Positions 9,141 through 17,837 are shown, numbered from the stretch's first letter. The stretch: 64,000 nt of DNA from Gilvimarinus agarilyticus (GCF_000832015.1 NZ_JXCJ01000001.1:2186932-2250931); one strand, 5' to 3'. Program-made: numbers and translations. The notes: generated by a model from the letters alone, not told the origin.

Positions 9141-9410
9141 CGGTTCCTGATGAGTGTCGTTGAGTCAGTTAGCCGCGGCTAAAGCCCACTTTGTTGTCAT
9201 GCAATTAAGTTGTGTCAGTTACTGCCCCCTCTCGGGGCCGTTGCAGCTTTAAAGTCCATAATCGCAATTCCTTATTTGCGTACGATGCAATTTCTCCTGC
9301 CATAAACGCTTGGTTATCTGGGTATTTGCTGACGCCCCCATACCAAATTTCGTTGTTTTTACACCGCATGGCAGCAAAATAAACTTATTTTTTCGTTTAA
9401 TATTATGAGC

Positions 9411-9424
9411 TGTAATCGGTTACA
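9411..9424. promoter_or_regulatory. Operator-like palindrome TGTAATCGGTTACA
   Basis: Inverted repeat with TGTAA/TTACA arms and a central CG, the architecture of LacI-family operators. A related sequence, TGTAACCGTATACA, recurs at 9840-9853. No regulator is encoded in the window. Confidence 0.4.
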
Positions 9425-9435
9425 TTAGCGTTTTG

Positions 9436-9449
9436 TGACAGCGCTGTCT
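9436..9449. promoter_or_regulatory. Operator-like palindrome around GACAGCGCTGTC
   Basis: A perfect 12-base palindrome (9437-9448), 12 bases after the TGTAA/TTACA palindrome. The AGCGCT core flanked by inverted arms is typical of LacI-family sugar regulators. The same AGCGCTGT core recurs upstream of the GH3 gene (17993-18000). Confidence 0.4.
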
Positions 9450-9839
9450 CTTGTTGGTCATGCGATAGCCCAGCTGGCAGGCGGCTAAGCGGCGAGAGTT
9501 GTATATATATACATGTTAAAGGTGCGGTGTATCGAGGCTCTGGTAGCGATAACATAAAATTTACCTGTTTTTTTTAGTTTTCTCTTATTCCGCGCAATCA
9601 TAAGGGCTTTATGAGGATGATAGCGTGATCATTTTGTCTTGGTGGACTATAACGTTGGTTTTTAATCGAAGGGCTTGGTTAATAAAATAGCTATAAAAAA
9701 CAATTAATTAGAGTTTTTTATGTTGGTCTCAGGGCGACGCCTGAATTTACCAATGGTTTTGATTTTATTTATGGCCGACAAAAGGTGGGCCATCAATTAG
9801 AAAAATGCGTTACTTTCACGTTAATGTTAACAGCGGGGT

Positions 9840-9853
9840 TGTAACCGTATACA
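9840..9853. promoter_or_regulatory. Operator-like imperfect palindrome TGTAACCGTATACA
   Basis: Resembles the 9411 site: eleven of fourteen bases match, including TGTAA, the central CG and TACA. Its repetition in the same leader supports a shared DNA-binding factor, but the leader is AT-rich and chance is not excluded. Confidence 0.3.
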
Positions 9854-10352
9854 TTTTTGGCTTAATAAAATAGCAGTTGAATCCTTAAATTGGTTACCGT
9901 AAATTTCTGTAATGCCTGCTGGCGATTGATAATAAATTTTGCGATTCAAATTTTGCGATTAAGCGTCGCGGGACTTCTCTACAACATATTGTCCACTAGG
10001 TGCCATTGACTCTGAGGTAAAGGACTATGCTTAGAAAGACCCTGCTGTGTTCTCTAGGTTGCTAAGCGCTATTTCGTTATGAGTGCGGAACTTTTTCGCT
10101 GTATGAAAAAAGTCGTTGAAACATCACATTTATTAACGTAAATTTAGCAGATACTTAAAGTCAATAAGACTAAAACGGTGTCGGTGTGACTATGTGTGTC
10201 TACGCTGGCATGCACTAGGCGAAGCCCAACGCCTTGAAATTGGCGGTTAATACCCGCTAGCTCTTCTGCCGAATCGGTTGCTAAAACGATTGGGAAAGAA
10301 GGCACGCGCTGTACCGGAAATTGATTCCGAATGATAATAAAAGGAGAGACCC

Positions 10353-13300
10353 ATGTATAACAAAGTAAGCTTTAAGCGAAAGTTGATCGCGACCGCGGTC
10401 GCGTCTTGTGCGTTGTCAGGCGCTAGTGGCCTGACTTTCGCGCAAGACGATCAAATGCTGGAAGAAGTGGTTGTTACTGGTATCCGCGCATCGCTCGAGC
10501 GCTCAATGGATATCAAGCGAGATTCATCGGGCGTTGTCGATGCGATCTCTGCAGAAGATATTGGTAAATTCCCTGACAGTAACCTTGCAGAATCGCTGCA
10601 ACGTATCACGGGTGTGTCGATCGACCGTCGTAACGGCGAGGGCTCCAACGTAACTATCCGCGGCTTTGGCGGTGAGAATAACCTGGTTACTTTGAATGGG
10701 CGTCACATGCCAGCGGCCAGCGCCTATGGTGGCGGTAGTGGCTCTGGTGGTACCCGTAACTTTGGCTCTCGTTCGTTCGACTTTGCAAACCTTGCTTCCG
10801 AGGCGGTACGGGGTATTCAAGTTTATAAAACCGGTAAGGCTAATGTGTCTACTGGTGGTATCGGTGGTACGGTCAATATTCAGACTACGCGTCCACTCGA
10901 CAATCCTGGTCTCTCCCTTAGTGTTGGTGCCAAAGCGCTGCACGACACTACTGTTAGCGACTCTCAAGATGACATCACCCCGGAACTCTCCGGTTTGGTG
11001 AGCTGGACGGACGACAACGAAATGTTTGGCGTGTCCTTGTCAGCCAGTTACCAAGAGCGTGATTTTAGCTTTGCCGGTGCGGGTCTTAACGACTGGAATA
11101 TCGCGACCTGGGATGGTCCTGAAGGTAGCTTGTACTCGTTTGCTGATGACTACGAGCTGGTTAATGCACCAGATCAGGGTCAGCTTTACGCCCGCCCGAA
11201 CGACATTCGATTAAGCTACTCGGAAAGCCACCGTGAGCGTACCAATGCTCAGCTGACTCTGCAGTTCCGTCCGGTAGATGACATTACCATGACGGCTGAC
11301 TACACATTTGCCGAGAACCATATTCAAGAGCACCGCGGCGAACAAACCTTTTGGTTTGCAAATGGCCAGAGTGTGGATTATTTAGAATTCGACGATTCAG
11401 GCGTGGCAACACCTCTAATCTATTCTGAAGTTCTCACTAACAAAGACAACGGCTACGAGCAGCAGTATCGAGATCAAACCAATACGTTAGAGTCGCTTGG
11501 CTTTAATGTTGAGTGGAACGTAACTGATAACTTCTCGGTACGTTTAGATGCTCACGACTCATCTATGGAGAGTCTGCCCACTGCTCCGGGCGGAACGGGC
11601 TCGCTTGATGTGAGTGTGGCTGCACCTATTCACGCGTCTCAGCGGGCTTATTTTGGTGCCGATTTGCCAACAGTGGCAACCACCATCAATGATTCTAATA
11701 CCAATAACAATGGTATGTGGGATCTGAACGACTTTGGTACCCAAATGGGACGTATCTGGTACGCTGACCAGGTAACTGATATTTCTCAGGTTAAGTTAGA
11801 AGGTACCTTAGAGTTTGATAATGGACGCTTTGATTTTGGTGTTGAGTCTCGCTCCATGGAAACCACCAGTAAGCAATCTAACAATCAGCTAGTGTTGGGT
11901 AACTGGGGGGTGAATGATGCGGGCCAAATCGATGATGGTCTGCTGCGTGAATTTGATATGCGTAGTAAGTTTGAAGATTACGACATGTCAAACCATCAGG
12001 CATATGCGGTGCGAGCAACCGACCCCGTTGCCTTGATGACTTGGGCGACCGACACGTATAACTATCCATTTGAAGTGGCTCAGCCATTTACCACCAATAA
12101 CGACCTTAAAGAAGACACTCAGGCTGTGTTCTTACAAGCATCCTTTGATGGTGCTTTGGGTGATATGACCACCAAGTTAACCGCTGGTGTTCGTTATGAA
12201 ACTACAGATGTCGATTCGTCGTCACTGGTAGCCGCGCCATTATGGCTGACCTGGAACGATAACAATGATTTCTTGACTGAGACTGATGGTGTAGAGGCGC
12301 AGCCTTACTCCGTAGAGGCGAGTTACGACAACTTGTTGCCTAGCCTGGACTTCAGTATCGACCTAACTGATGACGTTGTGAGTCGTTTCTCGTACAGCAA
12401 AACGATTGCGCGCGCCGGCTACGGGTCATTGGCGGTGTCCGCCAGTAACTTTGCTACCGTTGGTTCTACTTATTTAGGTACCCAGCCAACTGCACAAGCC
12501 TCTAATCCAGGGTTGTTACCACTTGAGTCGGATAACTTTGACGTGTCGTTTGAGTGGTATTACAACGATGCAAGCTATGCGTCTGTTGCGTTCTTTGAGA
12601 AGCGGGTAGCTAACTTTATTGGGCAAGAGCAGGTATTGACGACTCACTTTGGCATTAAGGATCAGACCAATGGCCCGCGGATTCGTGCTGCAGCGGACGC
12701 GTTGGAAGCCGAAGGTATGGCATTGAACGATACCAACTTGTTCGTGATGATGGGTGTGCTAGAGCATCCCGGTGAGTTTGGTACTCCTTCGGACATTGAG
12801 CGTGATGGCAACCAGGTAACCCCTGAATATCAAGGTCAAGTCGTTGATTATGTAGCCGGTTTGACGCCTTATGAGGGGATTATTCCCGCTGATGGCGATC
12901 CAGAAATGGAGTTTCTAACGGCAACACCAACCAACAACCGTGAAGCAAAGTTGTATGGTTCTGAGCTTGCTATTCAGCACTTCTTTGGTGAGACTGGCTT
13001 TGGTGTGCAGGCAAACTACACCATCGTACGCGGTGATGTAGGCTTTGATGATCTGGCTGACCCCAGTGAATCGCAGTTTGCATTGACAGGTCTGAGTGAC
13101 TCCGCCAACTTGATTCTGATGTATGAGAATTACGGTGTTTCCGCTCGCTTGGCCTATAACTGGCGTGACGAATTCTTGAATGAAACCAACCGTGGTAACG
13201 GCAATAACCCGACTTACGTCGAAGCCTACAGCCAAGTTGATATGAATGTAAGCTATGACATTTCGGATAACTTTACCGTGTTCTTAGAGGGCATCAATAT

Positions 13301-13403
13301 CACGGAAGAAAATACTCGACATCACGGCCGCTCTGAAGCCCAGTTGTGGTACTTGGAGGATATGGGTGCTCGCTACGCTCTGGGTGGTCGTTACACCTTC
13401 TAA
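10353..13403 (+). CDS. TonB-dependent outer-membrane receptor, long Xanthomonas/Caulobacter type
   Basis: A 1016-residue outer-membrane transporter. The signal peptide covers 1-30 with cleavage after TFA; the mature protein starts QDDQMLEEVVVTG, in which EEVVVTG is the TonB box (37-43). The plug follows (DIGKFPDSNLAESLQRITGV, NVTIRGFGG), then a long beta-barrel ending in the expected aromatic residue (GGRYTF). Length and plug sequence match the TonB-receptor subfamily frequent in Xanthomonas, Caulobacter and Cellvibrionaceae for oligosaccharide uptake; the ligand cannot be read from sequence. The ribosome site AAAGGAGAG lies 6-8 bases before the ATG. A terminator hairpin follows, and the SapC-cupin-halogenase-DUF6445 genes come next on the same strand. 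Confidence 0.93.
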   Translation: MYNKVSFKRKLIATAVASCALSGASGLTFAQDDQMLEEVVVTGIRASLERSMDIKRDSSGVVDAISAEDIGKFPDSNLAESLQRITGVSIDRRNGEGSNVTIRGFGGENNLVTLNGRHMPAASAYGGGSGSGGTRNFGSRSFDFANLASEAVRGIQVYKTGKANVSTGGIGGTVNIQTTRPLDNPGLSLSVGAKALHDTTVSDSQDDITPELSGLVSWTDDNEMFGVSLSASYQERDFSFAGAGLNDWNIATWDGPEGSLYSFADDYELVNAPDQGQLYARPNDIRLSYSESHRERTNAQLTLQFRPVDDITMTADYTFAENHIQEHRGEQTFWFANGQSVDYLEFDDSGVATPLIYSEVLTNKDNGYEQQYRDQTNTLESLGFNVEWNVTDNFSVRLDAHDSSMESLPTAPGGTGSLDVSVAAPIHASQRAYFGADLPTVATTINDSNTNNNGMWDLNDFGTQMGRIWYADQVTDISQVKLEGTLEFDNGRFDFGVESRSMETTSKQSNNQLVLGNWGVNDAGQIDDGLLREFDMRSKFEDYDMSNHQAYAVRATDPVALMTWATDTYNYPFEVAQPFTTNNDLKEDTQAVFLQASFDGALGDMTTKLTAGVRYETTDVDSSSLVAAPLWLTWNDNNDFLTETDGVEAQPYSVEASYDNLLPSLDFSIDLTDDVVSRFSYSKTIARAGYGSLAVSASNFATVGSTYLGTQPTAQASNPGLLPLESDNFDVSFEWYYNDASYASVAFFEKRVANFIGQEQVLTTHFGIKDQTNGPRIRAAADALEAEGMALNDTNLFVMMGVLEHPGEFGTPSDIERDGNQVTPEYQGQVVDYVAGLTPYEGIIPADGDPEMEFLTATPTNNREAKLYGSELAIQHFFGETGFGVQANYTIVRGDVGFDDLADPSESQFALTGLSDSANLILMYENYGVSARLAYNWRDEFLNETNRGNGNNPTYVEAYSQVDMNVSYDISDNFTVFLEGINITEENTRHHGRSEAQLWYLEDMGARYALGGRYTF

Positions 13404-13425
13404 AGCTAGTTTTTTGCAGTACTCT

Positions 13426-13457
13426 AAAGCCGCTGATTTTTCAGCGGCTTTTTTATT
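13426..13457 (+). terminator. Rho-independent terminator after the TonB receptor gene
   Basis: Stem AAAGCCGCTGA / TCAGCGGCTTT with a TTTT loop followed by a T-rich tail. It lies between the receptor and SapC genes, so the downstream genes depend on partial read-through or on their own promoter. Confidence 0.85.
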
Positions 13458-13542
13458 TTCGCCTCTTTTGTTGCCGCGCTCTGTGTGGTTCAATAAAGGA
13501 AAGCATTAATCAATTATTATAATAAGTTTGACTGGAGCGCTT

Positions 13543-14274
13543 ATGACGAAGCATGTAGTGCTGAATAATATTGAACACAAGGACCTTAGAATCATCGAAG
13601 ATTACTCGGAAAAATACGGAGATGATGTCAATAGCGTCCTTACTTTTCCTACCGAGTTTTCGGATATTCAGCGGAATTACCCAATTTTGTTTAAAAAGAG
13701 CGCTGATGCTGGTGTGTATCAGCCTATTGCTTTGCTGGGGCTGGAAAAAAACGAGAATTTATTTTTACATGAGCCGGATTGGCGCGCTAGCTATGTGCCG
13801 AGCGTTCAGTCTAGAGGGCCATTTCTTATTGGTTTTCAAGAACGGGAGGCAGATGGCGAAATACGTCGCGAGCCGATTATTCATGTGGATATTGAAGACC
13901 CTAGGGTAAATGAAAAATATGGTTCATCTGTTTTTAAAGAGCATGGTGGGAATACCGCTTACCTTGAAAAAATGGTTGGTACTTTACAGAGAATTCATCA
14001 GGGGCTGTCAGCCAATAAAGTCATGTCGGCAGAGTTCGAGCGTTTAGAGTTGTTCGAGCCTGTGAGTTTGGAAATTGAGGTTCACAAAGAACATGTTTAT
14101 AAGATTTCTAACTTTTATACGATTAATACAGATAAGTTGGCGGCGCTACGGGGCGAGACGCTAGAGCGCTTGCACCAATCAGGGTTCTTGCAGTGCGCAA
14201 CCTTTGCCGTGGCGTCGTTGGCAAATATTAATTCACTCATTGAGTTAAAGCGGAGTAGACTGCTTGAGCAATAA
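13543..14274 (+). CDS. SapC family protein
   Basis: A 243-residue soluble protein of the SapC family (named after a Caulobacter/Campylobacter S-layer-associated gene, unrelated to the SapC peptide permease). Recognisable features are the N-terminal FPTEFSDIQRNYPILF, the WRASYVPSVQSRGPFLIG segment near 85-103, and the C-terminal FYTINTDKLAALRGETL and MLASL-like region. No signal peptide or membrane segment. ATG 13543 is used because GGAGCGCTT sits just before it; the TTG at 13528 lies inside that ribosome site. Biochemical role is unknown; genes of this family recur beside TonB receptors and tryptophan halogenases. Confidence 0.88.
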   Translation: MTKHVVLNNIEHKDLRIIEDYSEKYGDDVNSVLTFPTEFSDIQRNYPILFKKSADAGVYQPIALLGLEKNENLFLHEPDWRASYVPSVQSRGPFLIGFQEREADGEIRREPIIHVDIEDPRVNEKYGSSVFKEHGGNTAYLEKMVGTLQRIHQGLSANKVMSAEFERLELFEPVSLEIEVHKEHVYKISNFYTINTDKLAALRGETLERLHQSGFLQCATFAVASLANINSLIELKRSRLLEQ

Positions 14275-14292
14275 GCTCAAATAGAGGAAGTA

Positions 14293-15330
14293 ATGATGAA
14301 GCCGGTTACAGATAAGAGGGCGCGTACGCTAAACGGTGTTGAGTGGGACGCCATCCCTTTTGCTGAGCTTATTGCAGGGCAGCAGCCGGTCGTGTTAAAG
14401 GGCGCGGTGCGTGATTGGGAGTTGGTTAAAGCGGCCGGGCATTCATCCGGCAGGGTGGTGGAATATTTAAAGTCATTTTATAACGGGAAAACCGTGGCGA
14501 CGTATTTGGCGGATGCGTCAGAAAAAGGTCGGTATGCTTATACGCACGATCTTGCGGCCCTCAATTTTTCGACAAAGCGACTGCCTCTGGATGCTGTGCT
14601 AGACGAAATTCTGACCCATAAAAATGATCCCGCTCCTCCAGGAATCTATGTTGGATCAACGACGATTGATGCTTGCTTGCCGGGCCTGCGCAAAGAGAAT
14701 GACTTACTGTTTGATGACATAATGTTTGCAGAGCACTCGCCTTTAGCAAGTATTTGGCTGGGTAATGCCTCACTAATATCGGCCCATTATGATGCGCCTA
14801 ATAATATTGCTTGTTGTGCAGTGGGTAAACGCCGGTTTACTCTGTTCCCACCTTCACAAATTCACAACCTTTATCCCGGCCCTTTGGAGCCCACGCCGGG
14901 CGGACAGGCTATTAGTATGGTGGACTTCGCCAACCCCGACTTTACTAAGCATCCCAGGTTTAAGAGGGCACTTGAGACGGCCCTGGTGGCAGAGCTTGAG
15001 CCAGGGGATGCCTTGTTTTATCCGAGTATGTGGTGGCACCAAGTTGAAGCATTAGAGTCACTAAATGTATTAATTAATTATTGGTGGAGTACATCACCTA
15101 AATATATGGGCACGCCCATGAACGTTTTGATGCATAGCCTTTTGAGCCTTCGGGACAGGCCGAAAGAGGAGAAGCAAGCCTGGAGGGATGTGTTTGATTA
15201 TTACATTTTCGGCGACTCCGAAAGTCCTGTGGAACACTTGCCGGAGCATGCCTGGGGGGATCTTGGCCCATTGGATGATGTGAAAGCTCGTAAGTTACGT
15301 GCCTACTTATTAAACCGTCTCAACCGTTAA
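14293..15330 (+). CDS. Cupin-like JmjC-domain 2-oxoglutarate/Fe(II) oxygenase, FIH-like
   Basis: A 345-residue JmjC-type double-stranded beta-helix protein. The Fe(II) ligands are visible as H165-x-D167 (SAHYD) and H249 (MWWHQVEAL); K179 in GKRRFTLFPP is placed to bind 2-oxoglutarate. The motif DALFYPSMWWHQVEAL resembles that of the asparaginyl hydroxylase FIH. Such enzymes hydroxylate protein side chains or small molecules; the substrate here is unknown. It lies 18 bases after sapC with AGAGGAAGT as ribosome site (ATG 14293 or 14296), and ahead of the halogenase, so the genes form one operon. No signal peptide, hence cytoplasmic. Confidence 0.88.
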   Translation: MMKPVTDKRARTLNGVEWDAIPFAELIAGQQPVVLKGAVRDWELVKAAGHSSGRVVEYLKSFYNGKTVATYLADASEKGRYAYTHDLAALNFSTKRLPLDAVLDEILTHKNDPAPPGIYVGSTTIDACLPGLRKENDLLFDDIMFAEHSPLASIWLGNASLISAHYDAPNNIACCAVGKRRFTLFPPSQIHNLYPGPLEPTPGGQAISMVDFANPDFTKHPRFKRALETALVAELEPGDALFYPSMWWHQVEALESLNVLINYWWSTSPKYMGTPMNVLMHSLLSLRDRPKEEKQAWRDVFDYYIFGDSESPVEHLPEHAWGDLGPLDDVKARKLRAYLLNRLNR

Positions 15331-15358
15331 TGTTTGCCATAATTAAGAGAGATTACTT

Positions 15359-16855
15359 TTGCACTCTAAGCCTGTAAGAAAAGTCGTAATTGCCGGTGGT
15401 GGAACTGCTGGTTGGATCGCTGCTGCAGCATTGTCTCGCCAGCTTGGTGAGTTGCTGGACATTACGCTAGTCGAATCTGATGATATTGGCACTGTGGGTG
15501 TTGGTGAAGCGTCCATACCGACAATGAAGACTTTTCATAAGCTACTGAAAATTAGCGAGCAGGAGTTTATGAGATGTACCGAGGCGACATTCAAGCTCGG
15601 AATATCTTTTGAAAACTGGAAAGATGTGGGCAAGTCTTATATTCACTCGTTTGGTAAAACTGGTAAAGAAACCTGGCTCGGAGAGTTTCATCATTTTTGG
15701 TTGCGTGCACGTGAGCTTGGCTTTGGTGAGGATTTTGGCGATTATTGTTTAGAGTTGCAAGCCGCCCGCGAGGGTCGCTTTGCAACATCGGAACAATCGG
15801 ACATTAATTATGCGTATCACCTGGATGCCAGCCGCTATGCCAAGTTTTTACGGGGTATAGCAGAAAAAGAAGGCGTGCACCGTGTTGAGGGTAAAATTTC
15901 GCAGGTACAGCAGGATCACGAGACCGGCGACATCGTGGCGTTGCAGTTGGACTCGGGCGAGCGGCTGGAAGGTGATTTATTTATCGACTGCACAGGCTTT
16001 CGCGGGTTACTGATCGAGCAAACCCTACACACTGGCTACGAAGATTGGAGTCATTGGCTCCCGTGCGATAGGGCGGTGGCTGTTCAAACAAGCAGCACTC
16101 AAGCGGCTGTGCCTTATACAAGGTCCATTGCCCAGGATTCTGGTTGGCAGTGGCAAATACCTTTGCAGCATCGAATGGGAAATGGTCTGGTCTACTGCAG
16201 TGCTTACATGTCTGATGAGCAGGCTCAGGCGGCGTTGTTGGCTAACATTTCCGGGGATCGCTTAACGGAGCCCCGATTGATTAAATTTCGTACCGGTCGC
16301 CGCCGTAAAGTGTGGAATAAAAACTGTGTTGCGCTTGGGTTGGCGGCGGGCTTCTTGGAGCCCTTAGAGTCGACGAGTATTCATCTGATTATGATTGGCG
16401 TGACCCGATTGTTGCAGTTGTTCCCATTTAATGGCTGTCATACGAGCTTGGTGAATCAATTTAATCAGGTTTCAGCCGATGAAATGGAAAAGATTCGTGA
16501 TTTCATTGTGCTGCACTACAAAGTCACGCAGCGCGCCGATTCGGCTTTTTGGCGTCAGTGTGCTCAGATGGAGGTGCCCGAATCTCTGGCCCATCGCTTG
16601 GAGCTGTTTAAGTCTGATGCTCAAGCTTATCAAACCGATAGTGAGTTATTTAGGGTCGACTCCTGGACTCAAGTAATGCTGGGGCAGGGGTTGATGCCAG
16701 ATGATTATCACCCGGTGGCACGAGCTATGGGTGATGAGTATTTAAAGAAGTTTATGCTTGAGTACCGTCAGTCTTTGCAAAAAATGGTGCAGAGCATGCC
16801 TCTGCACCATGAATTTATCGCCCAATATTGTTCCAGTAGTCCCGGCCGGGACTGA
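15359..16855 (+). CDS. Flavin-dependent tryptophan halogenase
   Basis: A 498-residue protein of the tryptophan halogenase family. The FAD-binding GGGTAGW is at 13-19, VGVGEAS at 46-52, and WQWQIP at 263-268 matches the WxWxIP signature that separates halogenases from monooxygenases. The catalytic lysine aligns exactly at K79 (ATFKLG), as in PrnA and RebH, and E337 in EPLESTS matches the second catalytic residue (E346 of PrnA). The enzyme should therefore use FADH2, O2 and halide to make an HOX-derived electrophile; substrate and halide are unknown. Start is TTG 15359 with AAGAGAG seven bases upstream. No flavin reductase is encoded nearby. It is the fourth gene of the receptor-linked set. Confidence 0.92.
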   Translation: MHSKPVRKVVIAGGGTAGWIAAAALSRQLGELLDITLVESDDIGTVGVGEASIPTMKTFHKLLKISEQEFMRCTEATFKLGISFENWKDVGKSYIHSFGKTGKETWLGEFHHFWLRARELGFGEDFGDYCLELQAAREGRFATSEQSDINYAYHLDASRYAKFLRGIAEKEGVHRVEGKISQVQQDHETGDIVALQLDSGERLEGDLFIDCTGFRGLLIEQTLHTGYEDWSHWLPCDRAVAVQTSSTQAAVPYTRSIAQDSGWQWQIPLQHRMGNGLVYCSAYMSDEQAQAALLANISGDRLTEPRLIKFRTGRRRKVWNKNCVALGLAAGFLEPLESTSIHLIMIGVTRLLQLFPFNGCHTSLVNQFNQVSADEMEKIRDFIVLHYKVTQRADSAFWRQCAQMEVPESLAHRLELFKSDAQAYQTDSELFRVDSWTQVMLGQGLMPDDYHPVARAMGDEYLKKFMLEYRQSLQKMVQSMPLHHEFIAQYCSSSPGRD

Positions 16856-16859
16856 TGTC

Positions 16860-17579
16860 ATGAACTTTCGGTTACCAGATGACATTACAGTGAAAGCGCT
16901 CGAGTTTGGTCGTGAGTGTTCGCCTTTACTGGTTATAGACCAGTGTATTGACCGCCCTGAGGTGTTGGTCGAATTGGCCAGTGAGTGCGAGTTTTCCCCG
17001 CCTAAGCAGGCTTTCCCGGGCGTTAGGGCGGTAGCTCCAGAGGCCTATCAGGCGTATTTGGCGCTTACGTTGTTTCCTCATTTGGCTGTTGCTTTACAGC
17101 CGTTATTGCAAACCCACTTTTCGCTTACTGGAGATCGGGTCCGGTTTTCAATGTGTCACTATTCATTGGTGACAACGCCCGCGACGCAGTTGGGCATGAT
17201 TCAACGGATTCCCCACGTCGATTCGTTTGACTCCCAAGGGCTTGCGACGGTGCATTACCTGTTTCGTAAACCTCTGGGCGGTACTGCCTTTTACCGACAT
17301 CGAAAAACCGGGTTTGAGGTGATAAACGAGTCGCGAAAGCGTGAATACTTTCGTTCTCTCGAGGCCGAGAACGCAGGCCCGGATCTACCAGAGTCTGGGT
17401 ATATTAACGGTGATACCCCACTTTTTGAGCAAATAACGCGGCAAGAAGCAGTGTATAACCGAATGCTGATTTATCGTCGTAGCTCGCTGCACTCCGGCTG
17501 TATTGATCCAGCCTTTGTGCCCGATGCCAATCCGGCTACTGGGCGGTTGTCCATTAATTCATTTATCGACATCCTGTAA
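16860..17579 (+). CDS. DUF6445 protein, 2-oxoglutarate oxygenase-like
   Basis: A 239-residue protein matching the DUF6445 family. It carries an HxD pair at H119/D121 (IPHVDSF), a second His at H211 (SSLHSG) and an Arg at R229 (TGRLSINSF), the spacing and context expected of a 2-oxoglutarate/Fe(II) oxygenase of the prolyl-hydroxylase type. The assignment is by motif reading, not by alignment. ATG 16860 is chosen, four bases after the halogenase stop; in-frame codons further upstream overlap the halogenase and lack family features. No signal peptide. It is the last gene of the operon; nothing similar follows. Confidence 0.8.
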   Translation: MNFRLPDDITVKALEFGRECSPLLVIDQCIDRPEVLVELASECEFSPPKQAFPGVRAVAPEAYQAYLALTLFPHLAVALQPLLQTHFSLTGDRVRFSMCHYSLVTTPATQLGMIQRIPHVDSFDSQGLATVHYLFRKPLGGTAFYRHRKTGFEVINESRKREYFRSLEAENAGPDLPESGYINGDTPLFEQITRQEAVYNRMLIYRRSSLHSGCIDPAFVPDANPATGRLSINSFIDIL

Positions 17580-17837
17580 TCGAGACCACACCGTCAAGTA
17601 TTGATTTGAGGTGTATGTCGTCACAGCTGGGCCGCAGCTAGCCTCATTGGCTACTATTCAGAAGCCTCGGGTCCGCTGAAAACTGTTTGCCTGAGAAAGC
17701 CTCGCACACAGTTCGGCACCTGATGCTCGGATCGACCAATTCTTGATGCTGCCTGAGATACGATCAATTTTGGTCTGTTCAGAGACGGTATTGGCTATTG
17801 CGTCGATATGGCTGCCTCTGCGCTTGACACAACTTGA

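Larger units (their letters stand above)
9141..10352. other. Long AT-rich leader upstream of the TonB-dependent receptor
   Basis: About 1.2 kb without a supported gene. It holds a 14-base palindrome TTAGCCGCGGCTAA (9169-9182), three operator-like palindromes described separately, and AT-rich tracts from 9540 to 9980. The last 200 bases are more GC-rich and open in one minus-strand frame (see findings). No known riboswitch was recognised. It must contain the promoter(s) for the receptor gene. Confidence 0.6.

Noticed and set aside
9169..9182. Palindrome TTAGCCGCGGCTAA as a terminator for the DUF3565 gene
   Set aside because: No T run follows and the loop would be too small; left as an unexplained palindrome.
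13360..13403. Premature end or frameshift in the receptor gene
   Set aside because: The protein ends with the expected aromatic residue of a complete beta-barrel.
13543..14274. SapC as part of an antimicrobial-peptide permease
   Set aside because: The protein has no membrane helices and belongs to the unrelated S-layer-associated SapC family.
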